64,000 nt of DNA from Pseudomonas viridiflava. GTDB taxonomy: Bacteria > Pseudomonadota > Gammaproteobacteria > Pseudomonadales > Pseudomonadaceae. The notes beneath the pieces are model-generated. The model saw only the letters and a program-made list of their open reading frames with translations, had not been told where the DNA came from and searched no databases. Below, piece by piece: positions 1 to 8,763 of this stretch. Each line of letters begins with the position of its first letter. The first letter of the stretch is position 1. Both the position numbers and the translations under genes were made by a program. The stretch spans positions 113,817-177,816 of the forward strand of contig NZ_LKEH01000018.1 of NCBI RefSeq assembly GCF_001642795.1, in the 5' to 3' direction.

Positions 1-12
1 AGAGACGCTGGG

Positions 13-777
13 GTGGTAGACGACGCACTGGTCATGCAAACGGCGGCTGCACTGCGACACGCCAAGCGAATTCTGATCATTACCGGTGCCGGACTGTCTG
101 CGGATTCGGGATTGCCGACTTACCGAGGTATAGGCGGACTCTATAACGGCCGAACCGATGACGGCCTGCCGATTGAGGTCGCGTTGTCCGGTCCGATGCT
201 GCGACGTGATCCCGAACTGTGCTGGAAATACATCGCTCAACTGGGCAAGGCCTGTCTGGGCGGGCAGCCCAATTCTGCGCATTACGCGATCGCCCAGTTG
301 CAGCGCATCAAGCCCGAGTGCTGGGTGCTGACCCAGAATGTCGATGGTTATCATAGCGCTGCAGGCAGTCCGCCTGAGCGCCTGATCGAGATTCACGGTC
401 AGATGGCGCCACTGTTCTGTCAGTCCTGTGGCGCAGAAGATCCCCAGCTGAGTGAGCATCTGCAGCGACCGATGCCACCTTTGTGCTCAATCTGTAGTGG
501 CGTTTTGCGACCGTCCGTCGTTCTTTTTCAGGAAATGCTCCCGGAACAGGCCCTGGAAACACTGTATGAACAACTGGCTATAGGCTATGACGCGGTGCTG
601 ACCATCGGCACCACCGCAAGCTTCCCCTATATTCATGAGCCGGTGATCAGGACCAGGGTTTCCGGGGGTTTCACGGCAGAAATCAATCCTGAGGCGACCG
701 ATCACAGCGCGCAAATGGACGTGTTTTTGAAGTGCCGGGCGGCACATGTCATGGAAAAACTCATAAGTCACATTTAG
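13..777 (+). CDS. Sir2-family NAD-dependent protein deacylase (sirtuin)
   Basis: Predicted to remove acyl groups from lysines using NAD, giving nicotinamide and O-acyl-ADP-ribose, in the cytoplasm. The sequence shows the NAD-binding GAGLSADSGLPTYRG block near residue 26, TQNVDGYH with the catalytic His before a zinc module with two Cys pairs (FCQSCG and LCSIC), and the GTTASFPY segment of the second NAD-contact region. At about 254 residues it has the usual length for a single-domain bacterial sirtuin. The frame opens with GTG at 13; ATG at 34 is an alternative, and the window edge prevents checking the upstream region. It shares the common name cobB with the cobyrinate synthase further along, but the two are unrelated. 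Substrates cannot be inferred here. Confidence 0.9.
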   Translation: MVDDALVMQTAAALRHAKRILIITGAGLSADSGLPTYRGIGGLYNGRTDDGLPIEVALSGPMLRRDPELCWKYIAQLGKACLGGQPNSAHYAIAQLQRIKPECWVLTQNVDGYHSAAGSPPERLIEIHGQMAPLFCQSCGAEDPQLSEHLQRPMPPLCSICSGVLRPSVVLFQEMLPEQALETLYEQLAIGYDAVLTIGTTASFPYIHEPVIRTRVSGGFTAEINPEATDHSAQMDVFLKCRAAHVMEKLISHI

Positions 778-846
778 TTCGATTGAATTTGCAAATGACT
801 TGGATAGAAGGCATAGTCTCGCCTTCTTAACAGTTCAGCCACGGTC

Positions 847-1575
847 GTGCCCATGCTAGTTGTTCGCTTCGCACCCCTCGTGCCCCTCGCACTCGTCACA
901 TTCCTGTTCGGTTGCTCGGCCAATATGCCGGTTTCTCAGCAAGAACAGGCTCAGCAAGCGCCTCGTTATCAGAACACCGTCACCGCCCAGTCCGCTGCGC
1001 GCCGCGCCGATGCCGCCGCCCTGCAGGACGAGATGGCCACTGAAGACGAACTGGCCCAGTTTGCTGACAACCAATCCTACAAACTGCCGGTTCTGGCCGA
1101 CAGCATCCTTGAACGTGGCAAGGCCCTGATCGGTACCCGTTACCAGTTCGGCGGCACTTCGACCCGTTCGGGTTTCGATTGCAGCGGCTTCATCGGTTTC
1201 CTGTTCCGCGAAGAGGCTGGCATGAACCTGCCGCGCTCGACGCGTGAAATGATCAACGTCGATGCACCTCTGGTCTCGCGCAACAACCTCAAGCCGGGTG
1301 ATCTGCTGTTCTTCAGCACACGCGGCCGTGGCCGCGTCAGCCACGCAGCAATCTACGCCGGTAACGATCAGTTCATCCACTCCAGCAGCCGCCGCAGCGG
1401 CGGTGTGCGCATCGACAGTCTCGATGACGCTTACTGGAGCAAGACCTTCATCGAAGCCAAGCGTCCTCTGGCAATGGCACCCGGTGCCGTAGCCGTGAAG
1501 ACGCCAGCAGTTGCCACGCAGACAACGGCGATGACATCGACTACAGTCAAGACCGCAGTAAAACGCCGTAAGTAA
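847..1575 (+). CDS. NlpC/P60 (C40) peptidoglycan endopeptidase lipoprotein
   Basis: Likely an envelope cysteine peptidase that cuts within peptidoglycan stem peptides. An N-terminal hydrophobic segment ends in a lipobox-like LFGC, so the mature protein should be lipid-anchored. The C-terminal two-thirds is an NlpC/P60 domain with the Cys in GFDCSGF, the His in VSHAAIYAG and a further His in QFIHSSS. A basic, Ala/Thr/Val-rich tail follows the domain. GTG at 847 and ATG at 853 are both possible starts. A second C40 lipoprotein lies 88 bases downstream in the same direction, with a terminator between them, so they look like duplicated but separately expressed genes. Confidence 0.88.
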   Translation: MPMLVVRFAPLVPLALVTFLFGCSANMPVSQQEQAQQAPRYQNTVTAQSAARRADAAALQDEMATEDELAQFADNQSYKLPVLADSILERGKALIGTRYQFGGTSTRSGFDCSGFIGFLFREEAGMNLPRSTREMINVDAPLVSRNNLKPGDLLFFSTRGRGRVSHAAIYAGNDQFIHSSSRRSGGVRIDSLDDAYWSKTFIEAKRPLAMAPGAVAVKTPAVATQTTAMTSTTVKTAVKRRK

Positions 1576-1595
1576 ATGAAATATGGAAAACGCAG

Positions 1596-1622
1596 ACAGG
1601 CCGATGGCCTGTTTTCGTTTTT
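1596..1622 (+). terminator. Rho-independent terminator after first NlpC/P60 gene
   Basis: A seven-base stem (ACAGGCC / GGCCTGT) with a three-base loop is followed by a T-rich run, 20 bases after the stop codon. Confidence 0.75.
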
Positions 1623-1669
1623 GAGCTTCTCGGCAGCGTAAGCCGCATCCGGATCAGGTTGTTGTGGTT

Positions 1670-2212
1670 ATGTCGATTGCTTTGCGCCTGATGGTTATCT
1701 CTATTGCCGCGTTGCTTGGCGCCTGCGCCAGCGCACCGCCGCCTCCCCAGCCCCGGATCGTTCAGCGTCCGGTGGTAACTGCTCCTCCCCAGATTCTTTC
1801 CCAGGCCGCCGAAGATGTGCTGTTTCGCGCATTGGGGCTGGTCGGCACGCCCTATCGTTGGGGTGGCAACACGCCGGATTCGGGTTTCGATTGCAGTGGC
1901 CTGATCGGCTATGTGTACCGCGACGCTGCGGGGATCTCCCTGCCGCGCTCCACGCGGGACATGGTGGTGATGGGCGCGCCGAATGTGCGCCGCGAACAGC
2001 TGCAGTCAGGGGATCTGGTGTTCTTCGCCACCTCGGGCGGCTCGCAGGTTTCCCATGCAGGGATCTACGTCGGCGAAGGCCGCTTCGTACATGCCCCAGC
2101 GACCGGCGGCACGGTTAAACTCGACAGCCTCGACAAGCCGTATTGGCAGAAAGCCTACCTCAACGCCAAACGCGTGATTCAGCCGTCGGACCTGGCACAG
2201 AATCGTCCTTGA
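1670..2212 (+). CDS. NlpC/P60 (C40) lipoprotein, second copy
   Basis: A compact C40 cysteine peptidase of about 180 residues. The N-terminus carries a hydrophobic segment and a lipobox-like LLGAC, then a short Pro-rich spacer (APPPPQPR) and the catalytic domain with Cys in GFDCSGL, His in VSHAGIYVG and His in FVHAPA. It resembles the upstream paralogue but lacks its long N-terminal spacer and basic tail. The start could also be GTG at 1664. Predicted role is peptidoglycan turnover at the inner face of the outer membrane; no specific cleavage site can be assigned. Confidence 0.86.
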   Translation: MSIALRLMVISIAALLGACASAPPPPQPRIVQRPVVTAPPQILSQAAEDVLFRALGLVGTPYRWGGNTPDSGFDCSGLIGYVYRDAAGISLPRSTRDMVVMGAPNVRREQLQSGDLVFFATSGGSQVSHAGIYVGEGRFVHAPATGGTVKLDSLDKPYWQKAYLNAKRVIQPSDLAQNRP

Positions 2213-2260
2213 TCGCTGATGCCGCAAGCTTTGCCGCTGTCGTGCAGATAACAGCGGACT

Positions 2261-2346
2261 GTGGGAGGCGGCTTGCCGGCGATGCTTTTTCTGAAGCGAT
2301 CTATCAGTGACTGAACTGACGCCATCGCCGGCAAGCCGCCTCCCAC
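2261..2346. repeat. REPIN: two inverted Pseudomonas REP elements
   Basis: Two 23-base arms, 2261-2283 and 2324-2346, are exact reverse complements separated by 40 bases. Each carries the GTGGGAGGCGGCTTGCCGGC core typical of pseudomonad REP sequences mobilised by RAYT transposases. It lies in the gap between the second NlpC/P60 gene and the convergent dehydrogenase gene, the usual extragenic position for REP doublets. Confidence 0.88.
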
Positions 2347-2425
2347 GGGGTATGCATTCAGTCAGTCACTTTCGTTTTGCCCCCCCCCGTTTTGCGCGTC
2401 TTGCGGACTTGTGTATAACGATGAG

Positions 2426-2465
2426 CGCTCCTTCGTGGGAATGCTTCCCAGGACGCTCCGCGTTC
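2426..2465 (-). repeat. Dispersed short repeat, copy 1
   Basis: About 40 bases whose reverse complement matches 15186-15225 closely, sharing ACGCGGAGCGTCCTG and a second CCACG/GGAGC block. Related sequence occurs again at 63965-64000. It sits just beyond the REP doublet. Confidence 0.6.
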
Positions 2466-2486
2466 GGTTCCAGACGTCAAATAGCT

Positions 2487-3815
2487 TTATTGAGCCGCCT
2501 TTACCGACGTCACGCGCCAGATCTTGTTGCCCACATCATCCGCCACCAGCAATCCGCCGCGATGGTCATTGACCACGCCTACCGGACGGCCCATGGCTTT
2601 TTCGTCGCTGTTGAGGAAACCGGTCAGCACGTCGACTGGTGCGCCGTTGGGTTTGCCGCCGCTGAAAGGCACGAACACTACCTTGTAGCCGCTGTGCGGT
2701 TTGCGGTTCCACGAACCGTGCTGACCGATGAACATGCCTTCGTTGAACGGTGCTGCCAGCGTCTTGCCGTCGGCGAACACCAGCCCCAGTGATGCCGTGT
2801 GCGGGCCGACCGCATAATCGGGGGCGATGGCCTTGGCGACCAGTGCCGGGTTCTGCGGTTTGACGCGCTCGTCCACGTGCTGGCCGTAATAGCTGTAAGG
2901 CCAGCCGTAGAAGCCGCCGTCCTGCACCGAGGTCACGTAATCGGGCACCAGATCGCTGCCGATCTCGTCACGCTCGTTGACCGCTGTCCACAGTTTTCCA
3001 GTGGTCGGCTCCCAATCCATCCCATTGGGGTTGCGCAGGCCCGAGGCGAAGATGCGGTGGTTGCCGGTGGCAGCGTCCACTTCCCAGATCGCTGCACGAC
3101 CTTCTTCCTTGTCCATGCCGTTCTCGGCCACGTTGCTGTTGGAACCGACCGTCACGTACAGCTTGCTGCCGTCCTTGCTGGCAATGACGTTCTTGGTCCA
3201 GTGGTGATTCAGCGTGCCGCCCGGCAGGTCGACCACTTTGGTCGGCTGGGCGCTGATCGAGGTCTGGCCGTTTTCATACGGGAAGCTGATCAGGCGGTCG
3301 GTGTCGGCCACGTACAGCTTGTTGCCCACCAGCGTCATGCCGAACGGCGAGTTGAGATTCTGCAGAAAGACGCTGCGGGTTTCGGCCACGCCGTCGTTGT
3401 TGGTGTCGCGCAGCAGGGTAATGCGGTTGGCGCTCGGCACGCCCGCACCGGCGCGGCCCATGACTTTCTCCATGACCCAGCCACGGATGCCTTTGCCGTC
3501 ATCCGGCTTGGCCGGTGAGTTGGTTTCCGCGACCAGTACGTCGCCGTTGGGCAGCACGTACAGCCAGCGCGGGTGATCCAGATGTTCGGCGAAGGCGCCA
3601 ACCTGGGTGCCTGGGGCTGATACGGGTTTGGCGTCCTTTTCCCAGCCGATGGCCGGGGCGATGTTGACCGTCGGAATCAGCGTCTTGTTCGGCTCCGGCA
3701 GTTTTGGAGAAGGCCCTGTTCCATCCGAGACCTGCAAGGTGGAAGACTCGCCGCACGCCGCGAGGCCGCCTGCGAGCAGAAGCAGTACAGCGTACTGTGG
3801 TCTGATTTTGAACAT
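2487..3815 (-). CDS. Sorbosone dehydrogenase family PQQ-type sugar dehydrogenase lipoprotein
   Basis: A six-bladed beta-propeller protein of the soluble glucose/sorbosone dehydrogenase superfamily, about 442 residues, expected to oxidise a sugar or aldose in the periplasm with pyrroloquinoline quinone. The start chosen is ATG at 3815, which has a GGAG ribosome site and gives an N-terminal hydrophobic segment ending in the lipobox LAAC; a longer frame to 3863 would hide that signal. Family features visible are the [20 protein letters not shown] block, [25 protein letters not shown] repeats (shortened here) and the late HGSWNRKP and [15 protein letters not shown] segments. Substrate unknown. 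It is divergent from the cobalamin genes and unlikely to be linked to them in function. Confidence 0.85.
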   Translation of the reverse strand: MFKIRPQYAVLLLLAGGLAACGESSTLQVSDGTGPSPKLPEPNKTLIPTVNIAPAIGWEKDAKPVSAPGTQVGAFAEHLDHPRWLYVLPNGDVLVAETNSPAKPDDGKGIRGWVMEKVMGRAGAGVPSANRITLLRDTNNDGVAETRSVFLQNLNSPFGMTLVGNKLYVADTDRLISFPYENGQTSISAQPTKVVDLPGGTLNHHWTKNVIASKDGSKLYVTVGSNSNVAENGMDKEEGRAAIWEVDAATGNHRIFASGLRNPNGMDWEPTTGKLWTAVNERDEIGSDLVPDYVTSVQDGGFYGWPYSYYGQHVDERVKPQNPALVAKAIAPDYAVGPHTASLGLVFADGKTLAAPFNEGMFIGQHGSWNRKPHSGYKVVFVPFSGGKPNGAPVDVLTGFLNSDEKAMGRPVGVVNDHRGGLLVADDVGNKIWRVTSVKAAQ

Positions 3816-3984
3816 CGTGAATCTCCATCGACAAAGGCTTGGTCCAGTAAGGGATAGAGACACCCTGACCGCCGAGGTTCAATTGCGAGCCACCATCCGG
3901 TGGCGTCATGCAAGTGAATGGCCTTTATGCCCTGTGTACTGCGGTGTCGATTGACGCTCCACCCCCAACCCTCTACCCTTCGCG

Positions 3985-4180
3985 GTTTGTTTCAGGTGCT
4001 CTGCAATCCTCCCGATTGGCAGGGTGAAACAGGGAAGCCGGTGAGGGTCTGACGATCCGATTCCGGCGCTGCCCCCGCAACGGTAAATGAGTCAAGGCTG
4101 TGCATCGTGCCACTGCGTTTCGACGCGGGAAGGCGTGCAGCCCGGATGACCCGCTCATGAGCCCGGAGACCGGCCTGAAA
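3985..4180 (+). promoter_or_regulatory. Cobalamin (AdoCbl) riboswitch
   Basis: The leader ahead of cobO carries the conserved elements of a B12 riboswitch in order: a CAGGTGCTCTGCAATC-type start near 3993, GGGAAGCCGGTG at 4032-4043, GCTGCCCCCGCAACGGTAA (the central core) at 4068-4086, and the B12-box-like GCCCGGAGACCGGCC at 4161-4175. It ends about 100 bases before the cobO start. By family knowledge, binding of adenosylcobalamin lowers expression of the downstream genes. In P. aeruginosa a TonB-dependent receptor precedes cobO; none is present here. Confidence 0.92.
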
Positions 4181-4284
4181 TACTCAATGGCATCACGGAG
4201 GGTGATGCTCTGTGCAGGGCGTTGCCGTGCTGTTCAGTGCTGTCCTTCCGTCTGCTTTCGCGACCCCCCGAGCGGAGAGCCGAG

Positions 4285-4896
4285 ATGAACGAATCCCCCG
4301 AACGCGACGAACGCCATCTGGCGCGCATGCAGCGCAAGAAAGCCGTGATGGACGAACGTATCGCCAGCTCACCCAATGAATGCGGTCTGTTGCTGGTGTT
4401 GTCCGGCAACGGCAAGGGCAAGAGCAGCTCGGCGTTCGGCATGCTTGCGCGTGCCATGGGCCATGGCATGCAGTGCGGCGTGGTGCAGTTCATCAAGGGG
4501 CGCAACAGCACAGGCGAGGAAATGTTTTTCCGCCGCTTTCCCGAGCAGGTGCGCTATCACGTGATGGGCGAGGGCTTTACCTGGGAAACCCAGGATCGTC
4601 AGCGCGATATCGCGGCCGCCGAGGCTGCCTGGGCCGTGAGCCTGGAAATGCTGCGCGACCCGGCTATCGGTCTGGTCGTGCTCGACGAGCTGAACATTGC
4701 CCTCAAGCACGGCTATCTGGATCTTGAACAGGTATTGACCGATCTGCAGGCGCGCCCGCCCATGCAGCATGTGGTGGTGACCGGCCGTGGCGCAAAACCC
4801 GAACTGATCGACCTCGCGGATACCGTCTCGGATATCGGCGTAGTCAAACATGCATTCCAGTCCGGCATCCGGGCGCAGAAAGGTATCGAACTGTGA
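4285..4896 (+). CDS. cobO: Cob(I)yrinic acid a,c-diamide adenosyltransferase
   Basis: Transfers the adenosyl group of ATP to reduced cobyrinate diamide (also cobinamide and cobalamin), making the Co-C bond. The P-loop LSGNGKGKSSSAFG near residue 37 and the VVLDELNIAL block are diagnostic of the CobO/BtuR family, as is the length of 203 residues. The start at 4285 follows a GGAGAG site; an upstream in-frame ATG at 4222 lies closer to the riboswitch and would add a non-conserved extension. It is the first gene of the riboswitch-controlled operon, with cobB starting 26 bases after its stop. Confidence 0.95.
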   Translation: MNESPERDERHLARMQRKKAVMDERIASSPNECGLLLVLSGNGKGKSSSAFGMLARAMGHGMQCGVVQFIKGRNSTGEEMFFRRFPEQVRYHVMGEGFTWETQDRQRDIAAAEAAWAVSLEMLRDPAIGLVVLDELNIALKHGYLDLEQVLTDLQARPPMQHVVVTGRGAKPELIDLADTVSDIGVVKHAFQSGIRAQKGIEL

Positions 4897-4921
4897 GCCA
4901 TTCCGTTATGAGCATCCGGTC

Positions 4922-6217
4922 ATGAGAGCCCCCAGGGATTGCCCGGCAGTACTGATCGCTGCACCGGCCTCCGGTCAGGGCAAGACCACCGTCACCGCAG
5001 CACTGGCACGCCTGCACCGCAATCAGGGGCGCAAGGTACGGGTCTTCAAATGTGGCCCGGACTTTCTCGATCCGATGATTCTCGAGCGGGCGAGCGGGGC
5101 GCCGGTGTTTCAGCTGGACCTGTGGATGGTCGGCGCCGACGAGAGCCGTCGCCTGCTGTGGGAAGCCGCTGAAGACGCGGACCTGATCCTGATCGAAGGC
5201 GTGATGGGCTTGTTCGACGGCACGCCGTCCAGTGCTGATCTGGCGCGCCACTTCGGCGTACCGGTGCTCGGCGTGATTGACGGCACGGCGATGGCCCAGA
5301 CCTTCGGTGCCCTGGCGCTGGGGCTGGCGCGTTATCAGCCTGACCTGCCGTTTGCCGGCGTGCTGGCCAACCGCGTGGGCACCGTGCGTCATGCGCAGTT
5401 GCTGGAAAACAGCCTGACCGAGGGCCTTCGCTGGTATGGCGCGCTGTCCCGTGAAACCGGTTTCGAACTGCCCAGTCGCCATCTGGGGCTGGTGCAGGCC
5501 GACGAACTCAACGACCTGGACCTGCGTCTGGACATGGCCGCTGCAGCCCTGGCCACCACCTGCGAGGTGGCCTTGCCGCCTGCGGTCACGTTCACTGCGC
5601 CAGAACCGGTTCATGTCGAGCGCTGGCTGGACGGGGTGCGGATTGCCGTGGCTCGCGATGGAGCCTTTGCGTTCACCTACGGTGCGAGTCTCGATCTGCT
5701 GCGCAACATGGGCGCGGAACTGAGCTTCTTCTCACCGATCCGCGACAGCCATCTGCCTGAAGCAGACAGTCTGTACCTGCCCGGCGGCTATCCCGAGCTG
5801 CATCACGTCGAGCTGTCTGCCAACGCCACGATGCTGGCCGATATTCGGGCGCACCATGCGGCAGGCAAGCCTACATTGGCCGAATGCGGCGGCATGCTGT
5901 ATCTGCTCGAAGCCCTGACCGATGTTGAAGGCGTGCGCGCTGAACTGGTCGGTCTGCTGGCGGGCGAAGCGGCCATGCAGAAACGGCTGGCGGCGCTGGC
6001 GTTGCAGGCGGTCGAGATGCCGGAAGGCGAGTTGCGCGGTCACACCTATCACCATTCTCTGACCACCACCGAACTGCAGCCGATTGGCCGAGGCGTCAGC
6101 CCCAACGGCGGGCGCGGTGCGGAAGCGGTTTATCGTGAAGGCCGTCTTACCGCGACCTATATCCATTTCTATTTTCCGTCCTGTCCCCAGGCGATTGCGG
6201 CCCTGTTCAAGCCATGA
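4922..6217 (+). CDS. cobB: Cobyrinate a,c-diamide synthase
   Basis: ATP- and glutamine-dependent amidation of the a and c carboxylates of (hydrogeno)cobyrinate. The N-terminal dethiobiotin-synthetase-like half has the P-loop APASGQGKTTVTAAL; the C-terminal class I glutaminase half has the nucleophile Cys in LAECGGMLYLLE and a late HTYHHS segment supplying the His. About 431 residues, the normal size. The start ATG 4922 follows the end of cobO directly; a longer reading from 4850 would overlap cobO. Its stop overlaps bluB in an ATGA, which indicates translational coupling. Confidence 0.94.
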   Translation: MRAPRDCPAVLIAAPASGQGKTTVTAALARLHRNQGRKVRVFKCGPDFLDPMILERASGAPVFQLDLWMVGADESRRLLWEAAEDADLILIEGVMGLFDGTPSSADLARHFGVPVLGVIDGTAMAQTFGALALGLARYQPDLPFAGVLANRVGTVRHAQLLENSLTEGLRWYGALSRETGFELPSRHLGLVQADELNDLDLRLDMAAAALATTCEVALPPAVTFTAPEPVHVERWLDGVRIAVARDGAFAFTYGASLDLLRNMGAELSFFSPIRDSHLPEADSLYLPGGYPELHHVELSANATMLADIRAHHAAGKPTLAECGGMLYLLEALTDVEGVRAELVGLLAGEAAMQKRLAALALQAVEMPEGELRGHTYHHSLTTTELQPIGRGVSPNGGRGAEAVYREGRLTATYIHFYFPSCPQAIAALFKP

Positions 6218-6864
6218 CCGAACATTCGTTCAATGATGAAGAGCGGGCAGCGGTGTACCGCGCCATTGCCGAGCGCCGCGACATGCGGCACTTCGTCGGT
6301 GGCAGCGTGGCGCCCGAACTGCTTGCCCGTTTGCTGGAAGCTGCACACCAGGCACCCAGCGTTGGCCTGATGCAGCCCTGGCGGTTCATTCGGATCAGCG
6401 ACCCGGCACTGCGCGTCAGGATGCAGGCCCAGGTCGAAGAAGAGCGGGTCCGCACGGCCGAGGCACTGGGCGAGCGCACCGACGAGTTCATGAAGCTAAA
6501 GGTCGAAGGCATCAACGACTGCGCCGAAGTGCTGGTTGCTGCGCTGATGGAAGGTCGCGAGCAGCACATCTTTGGCCGTCGCACCCTGCCGGAAATGGAC
6601 ATGGCGTCGTTGTCCTGCGCGATCCAGAACCTGTGGCTGGCTGCGCGCGCCGAAGGGCTGGGCATGGGCTGGGTGTCGTTGTTCGACCCTGACGCACTGG
6701 CCGATCTGTTGGCGATGCCGGAAGGCGCCAAGCCGCTGGCGATTCTCTGCCTGGGCCCCGTGAAAGAATTTTACCCAGCACCCATGCTGGTGCTGGAAGG
6801 TTGGGCGCAGGCGCGTCCGCTGAGTGAACTGTTGTATGAGAATCAATGGGGAGTGAGTCAATGA
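6214..6864 (+). CDS. bluB: 5,6-dimethylbenzimidazole synthase
   Basis: BluB cannibalises its own reduced FMN with oxygen to form dimethylbenzimidazole, the lower ligand base of B12, so this organism should make the base aerobically. The 216-residue protein has the nitroreductase-like [10 protein letters not shown] opening, the [15 protein letters not shown] block and [18 protein letters not shown], all characteristic of BluB. It overlaps cobB upstream and cbiB downstream by four bases each. Confidence 0.94.
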   Translation: MTEHSFNDEERAAVYRAIAERRDMRHFVGGSVAPELLARLLEAAHQAPSVGLMQPWRFIRISDPALRVRMQAQVEEERVRTAEALGERTDEFMKLKVEGINDCAEVLVAALMEGREQHIFGRRTLPEMDMASLSCAIQNLWLAARAEGLGMGWVSLFDPDALADLLAMPEGAKPLAILCLGPVKEFYPAPMLVLEGWAQARPLSELLYENQWGVSQ

Positions 6865-7769
6865 GTGTGGCGCTGTTGAGCGTGGCCGGGGTTGCGCTGG
6901 ACGCGCTGCTCGGCGAGCCGAAACGCTCGCATCCGCTGGTGGCGTTCGGGCGCTTTGCCAATCGTCTGGAGCAGCGCTTCAACAGCGGCGGCCGGGGCTG
7001 GCGCAGCCATGGCGTCACGGCCTGGTTCGTGGCGGTGATCCCGCTGACACTGCTGGCCACGCTGCTGAGTTGGGCACCGTTCGTGGGTTGGCTGGTGGAG
7101 ATTCTGGCGCTGTATTGCGCGCTGGGCATGCGCAGTCTCGGCGAGCATGTGCAGCCGGTGGCTCAGGCACTGCGCAGCGATGATCTGGAAGAGGCGCGTC
7201 GTCGCGTCGGCTATCTGGTCAGCCGCCAGACCAGCGAACTGGATGCGACCGAAGTCGCCCGCGCGGCCACCGAGTCGGTGCTGGAAAACGGCAGCGATGC
7301 AATATTCGCTGCACTGTTCTGGTTTGTCGTAGCCGGTGTTCCCGGCGTGGTGCTGTATCGCCTGAGCAATACGCTGGATGCCATGTGGGGCTATCGCAAC
7401 GAGCGTTTCGAGCGTTTCGGCTGGGCGGCGGCGAAGATCGATGACCTGCTCAACTATATTCCTGCGCGCCTGGTGGCGCTGACCTACGCGATACTGGGCA
7501 AAACCCGGCTGGCACTGCGTTGCTGGCGCACTCAGGGACCGACCTGGGACAGTCCCAACGCAGGTCCCGTAATGGCGGCCGGTGCTGGCGCGCTGGGCGT
7601 CGAATTGGGTGGCGCGGCGATCTATCACGGCGAACTGCATCAGCGTCCGCAACTGGGCGAAGGCGCACCCGCCGATGCCGACTCCATCGACCGCGGCTGG
7701 GAGCTTGTGCAGCGCGGCGTCTGGCTGTGGTTGCTGGTGCTGTGCGTCGGGACAGCATTCTATGCTTGA
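6861..7769 (+). CDS. cbiB: Adenosylcobinamide-phosphate synthase
   Basis: Integral membrane enzyme that attaches the aminopropanol arm to adenosylcobyric acid; also called cobD in the aerobic-pathway nomenclature. The sequence opens with the family pattern [18 protein letters not shown], followed by hydrophobic helices, then [14 protein letters not shown] and the long loop with [18 protein letters not shown]. About 302 residues. Start ATG 6861 overlaps the bluB stop; another ATG at 6846 would add five residues. The stop overlaps the cobD start at 7762. Confidence 0.93.
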   Translation: MSVALLSVAGVALDALLGEPKRSHPLVAFGRFANRLEQRFNSGGRGWRSHGVTAWFVAVIPLTLLATLLSWAPFVGWLVEILALYCALGMRSLGEHVQPVAQALRSDDLEEARRRVGYLVSRQTSELDATEVARAATESVLENGSDAIFAALFWFVVAGVPGVVLYRLSNTLDAMWGYRNERFERFGWAAAKIDDLLNYIPARLVALTYAILGKTRLALRCWRTQGPTWDSPNAGPVMAAGAGALGVELGGAAIYHGELHQRPQLGEGAPADADSIDRGWELVQRGVWLWLLVLCVGTAFYA

Positions 7770-8763
7770 GCACGGCGGGCGACTGCGCGCTGCGGCGCAG
7801 CACTATGGTATCAATCAGGCCGACTGGCTGGACCTGTCCACCGGCATCGCGCCGTGGCCCGCGCTGGTACCGGAGATTCCTTTGCGTGCCTGGGCGCGCC
7901 TGCCCGAGAACGATGACGGTCTGGAGACCGCTGCCTGCGCCTATTACGGCGTGTCACAGGTGTTGCCTGTTGCGGGTTCGCAGGCGGCGATCCAGGCGCT
8001 GCCGCGAGTGCGCAGTGCGGGTCGGGTGGGCGTGCTGTCGCCGTGCTACGCCGAACATGCGCACGCCTGGCGCAAGCAGGGTTATGTGGTGCGTGAGGTC
8101 GGCGAGCACGAGGTGGATTACTTCCTCGACAGCCTTGATGTGCTGGTGGTGGTCAACCCCAACAACCCGACCGGTTTGCATCTGAGCGCCGAGCGCCTGC
8201 TGGGATGGCATGCGCGGCTGGCAGAGCGGGGCGGCTGGCTGGTGGTGGACGAGGCCTTCATGGATAACACCCCTGAGCTGAGCCTGGCAGCTGAAACCTG
8301 GCGTATCGGACTGGTCGTGCTGCGCTCGTTCGGCAAGTTTTTCGGATTGGCCGGGGTCAGGCTTGGCTTCGTGCTGGCCGAACCCGCGCTGCTCAGGTTG
8401 CTGGCGCAGGAAATCGGCCCGTGGTCGGTCAGCGGTCCGACGCGGATTCTGGGGCAGGCGTGTCTGAATGACCGCGAATGGCAGGCGCAGCAGCGCGTGC
8501 GCACCGATCAGGCGCGTGATCGTCTGGTAACGCTGCTTGAGCTCTACGGCCTTGTACCGCACGGCGGCTGTGCGTTGTTTCAGTGGCTGGTCACGCCTGA
8601 AGCCCGGGCCATCCATGAGTTCTGTGCCCGACGCGGGGTGTTGCTGCGTCTGTTCGAAGGGGCGACGCCTGAAGTCTCCAGCCTGCGTTTCGGGCTGCCC
8701 TGCGACGAAGCTGACTGGCGTCGTCTGCACACTGTTCTGTTTGAATACCGCAAGGAATCCTGA
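7762..8763 (+). CDS. cobD: L-threonine-O-3-phosphate decarboxylase
   Basis: A PLP aminotransferase-fold enzyme that decarboxylates threonine phosphate to (R)-1-amino-2-propanol phosphate, the substrate of the preceding synthase. It is named cobC in P. denitrificans nomenclature. Visible are the GGRLRAAA and [11 protein letters not shown] opening, [17 protein letters not shown] and the PLP lysine in [17 protein letters not shown]. 333 residues. The start overlaps the end of cbiB by eight bases and the TGA shares its last base with the cobQ ATG. Confidence 0.92.
   Translation: MLEHGGRLRAAAQHYGINQADWLDLSTGIAPWPALVPEIPLRAWARLPENDDGLETAACAYYGVSQVLPVAGSQAAIQALPRVRSAGRVGVLSPCYAEHAHAWRKQGYVVREVGEHEVDYFLDSLDVLVVVNPNNPTGLHLSAERLLGWHARLAERGGWLVVDEAFMDNTPELSLAAETWRIGLVVLRSFGKFFGLAGVRLGFVLAEPALLRLLAQEIGPWSVSGPTRILGQACLNDREWQAQQRVRTDQARDRLVTLLELYGLVPHGGCALFQWLVTPEARAIHEFCARRGVLLRLFEGATPEVSSLRFGLPCDEADWRRLHTVLFEYRKES

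Noticed and set aside
2307..3518. Plus-strand frames within the sorbosone dehydrogenase region
   Set aside because: They lie antisense to a lipoprotein gene with signal, lipobox and family motifs.
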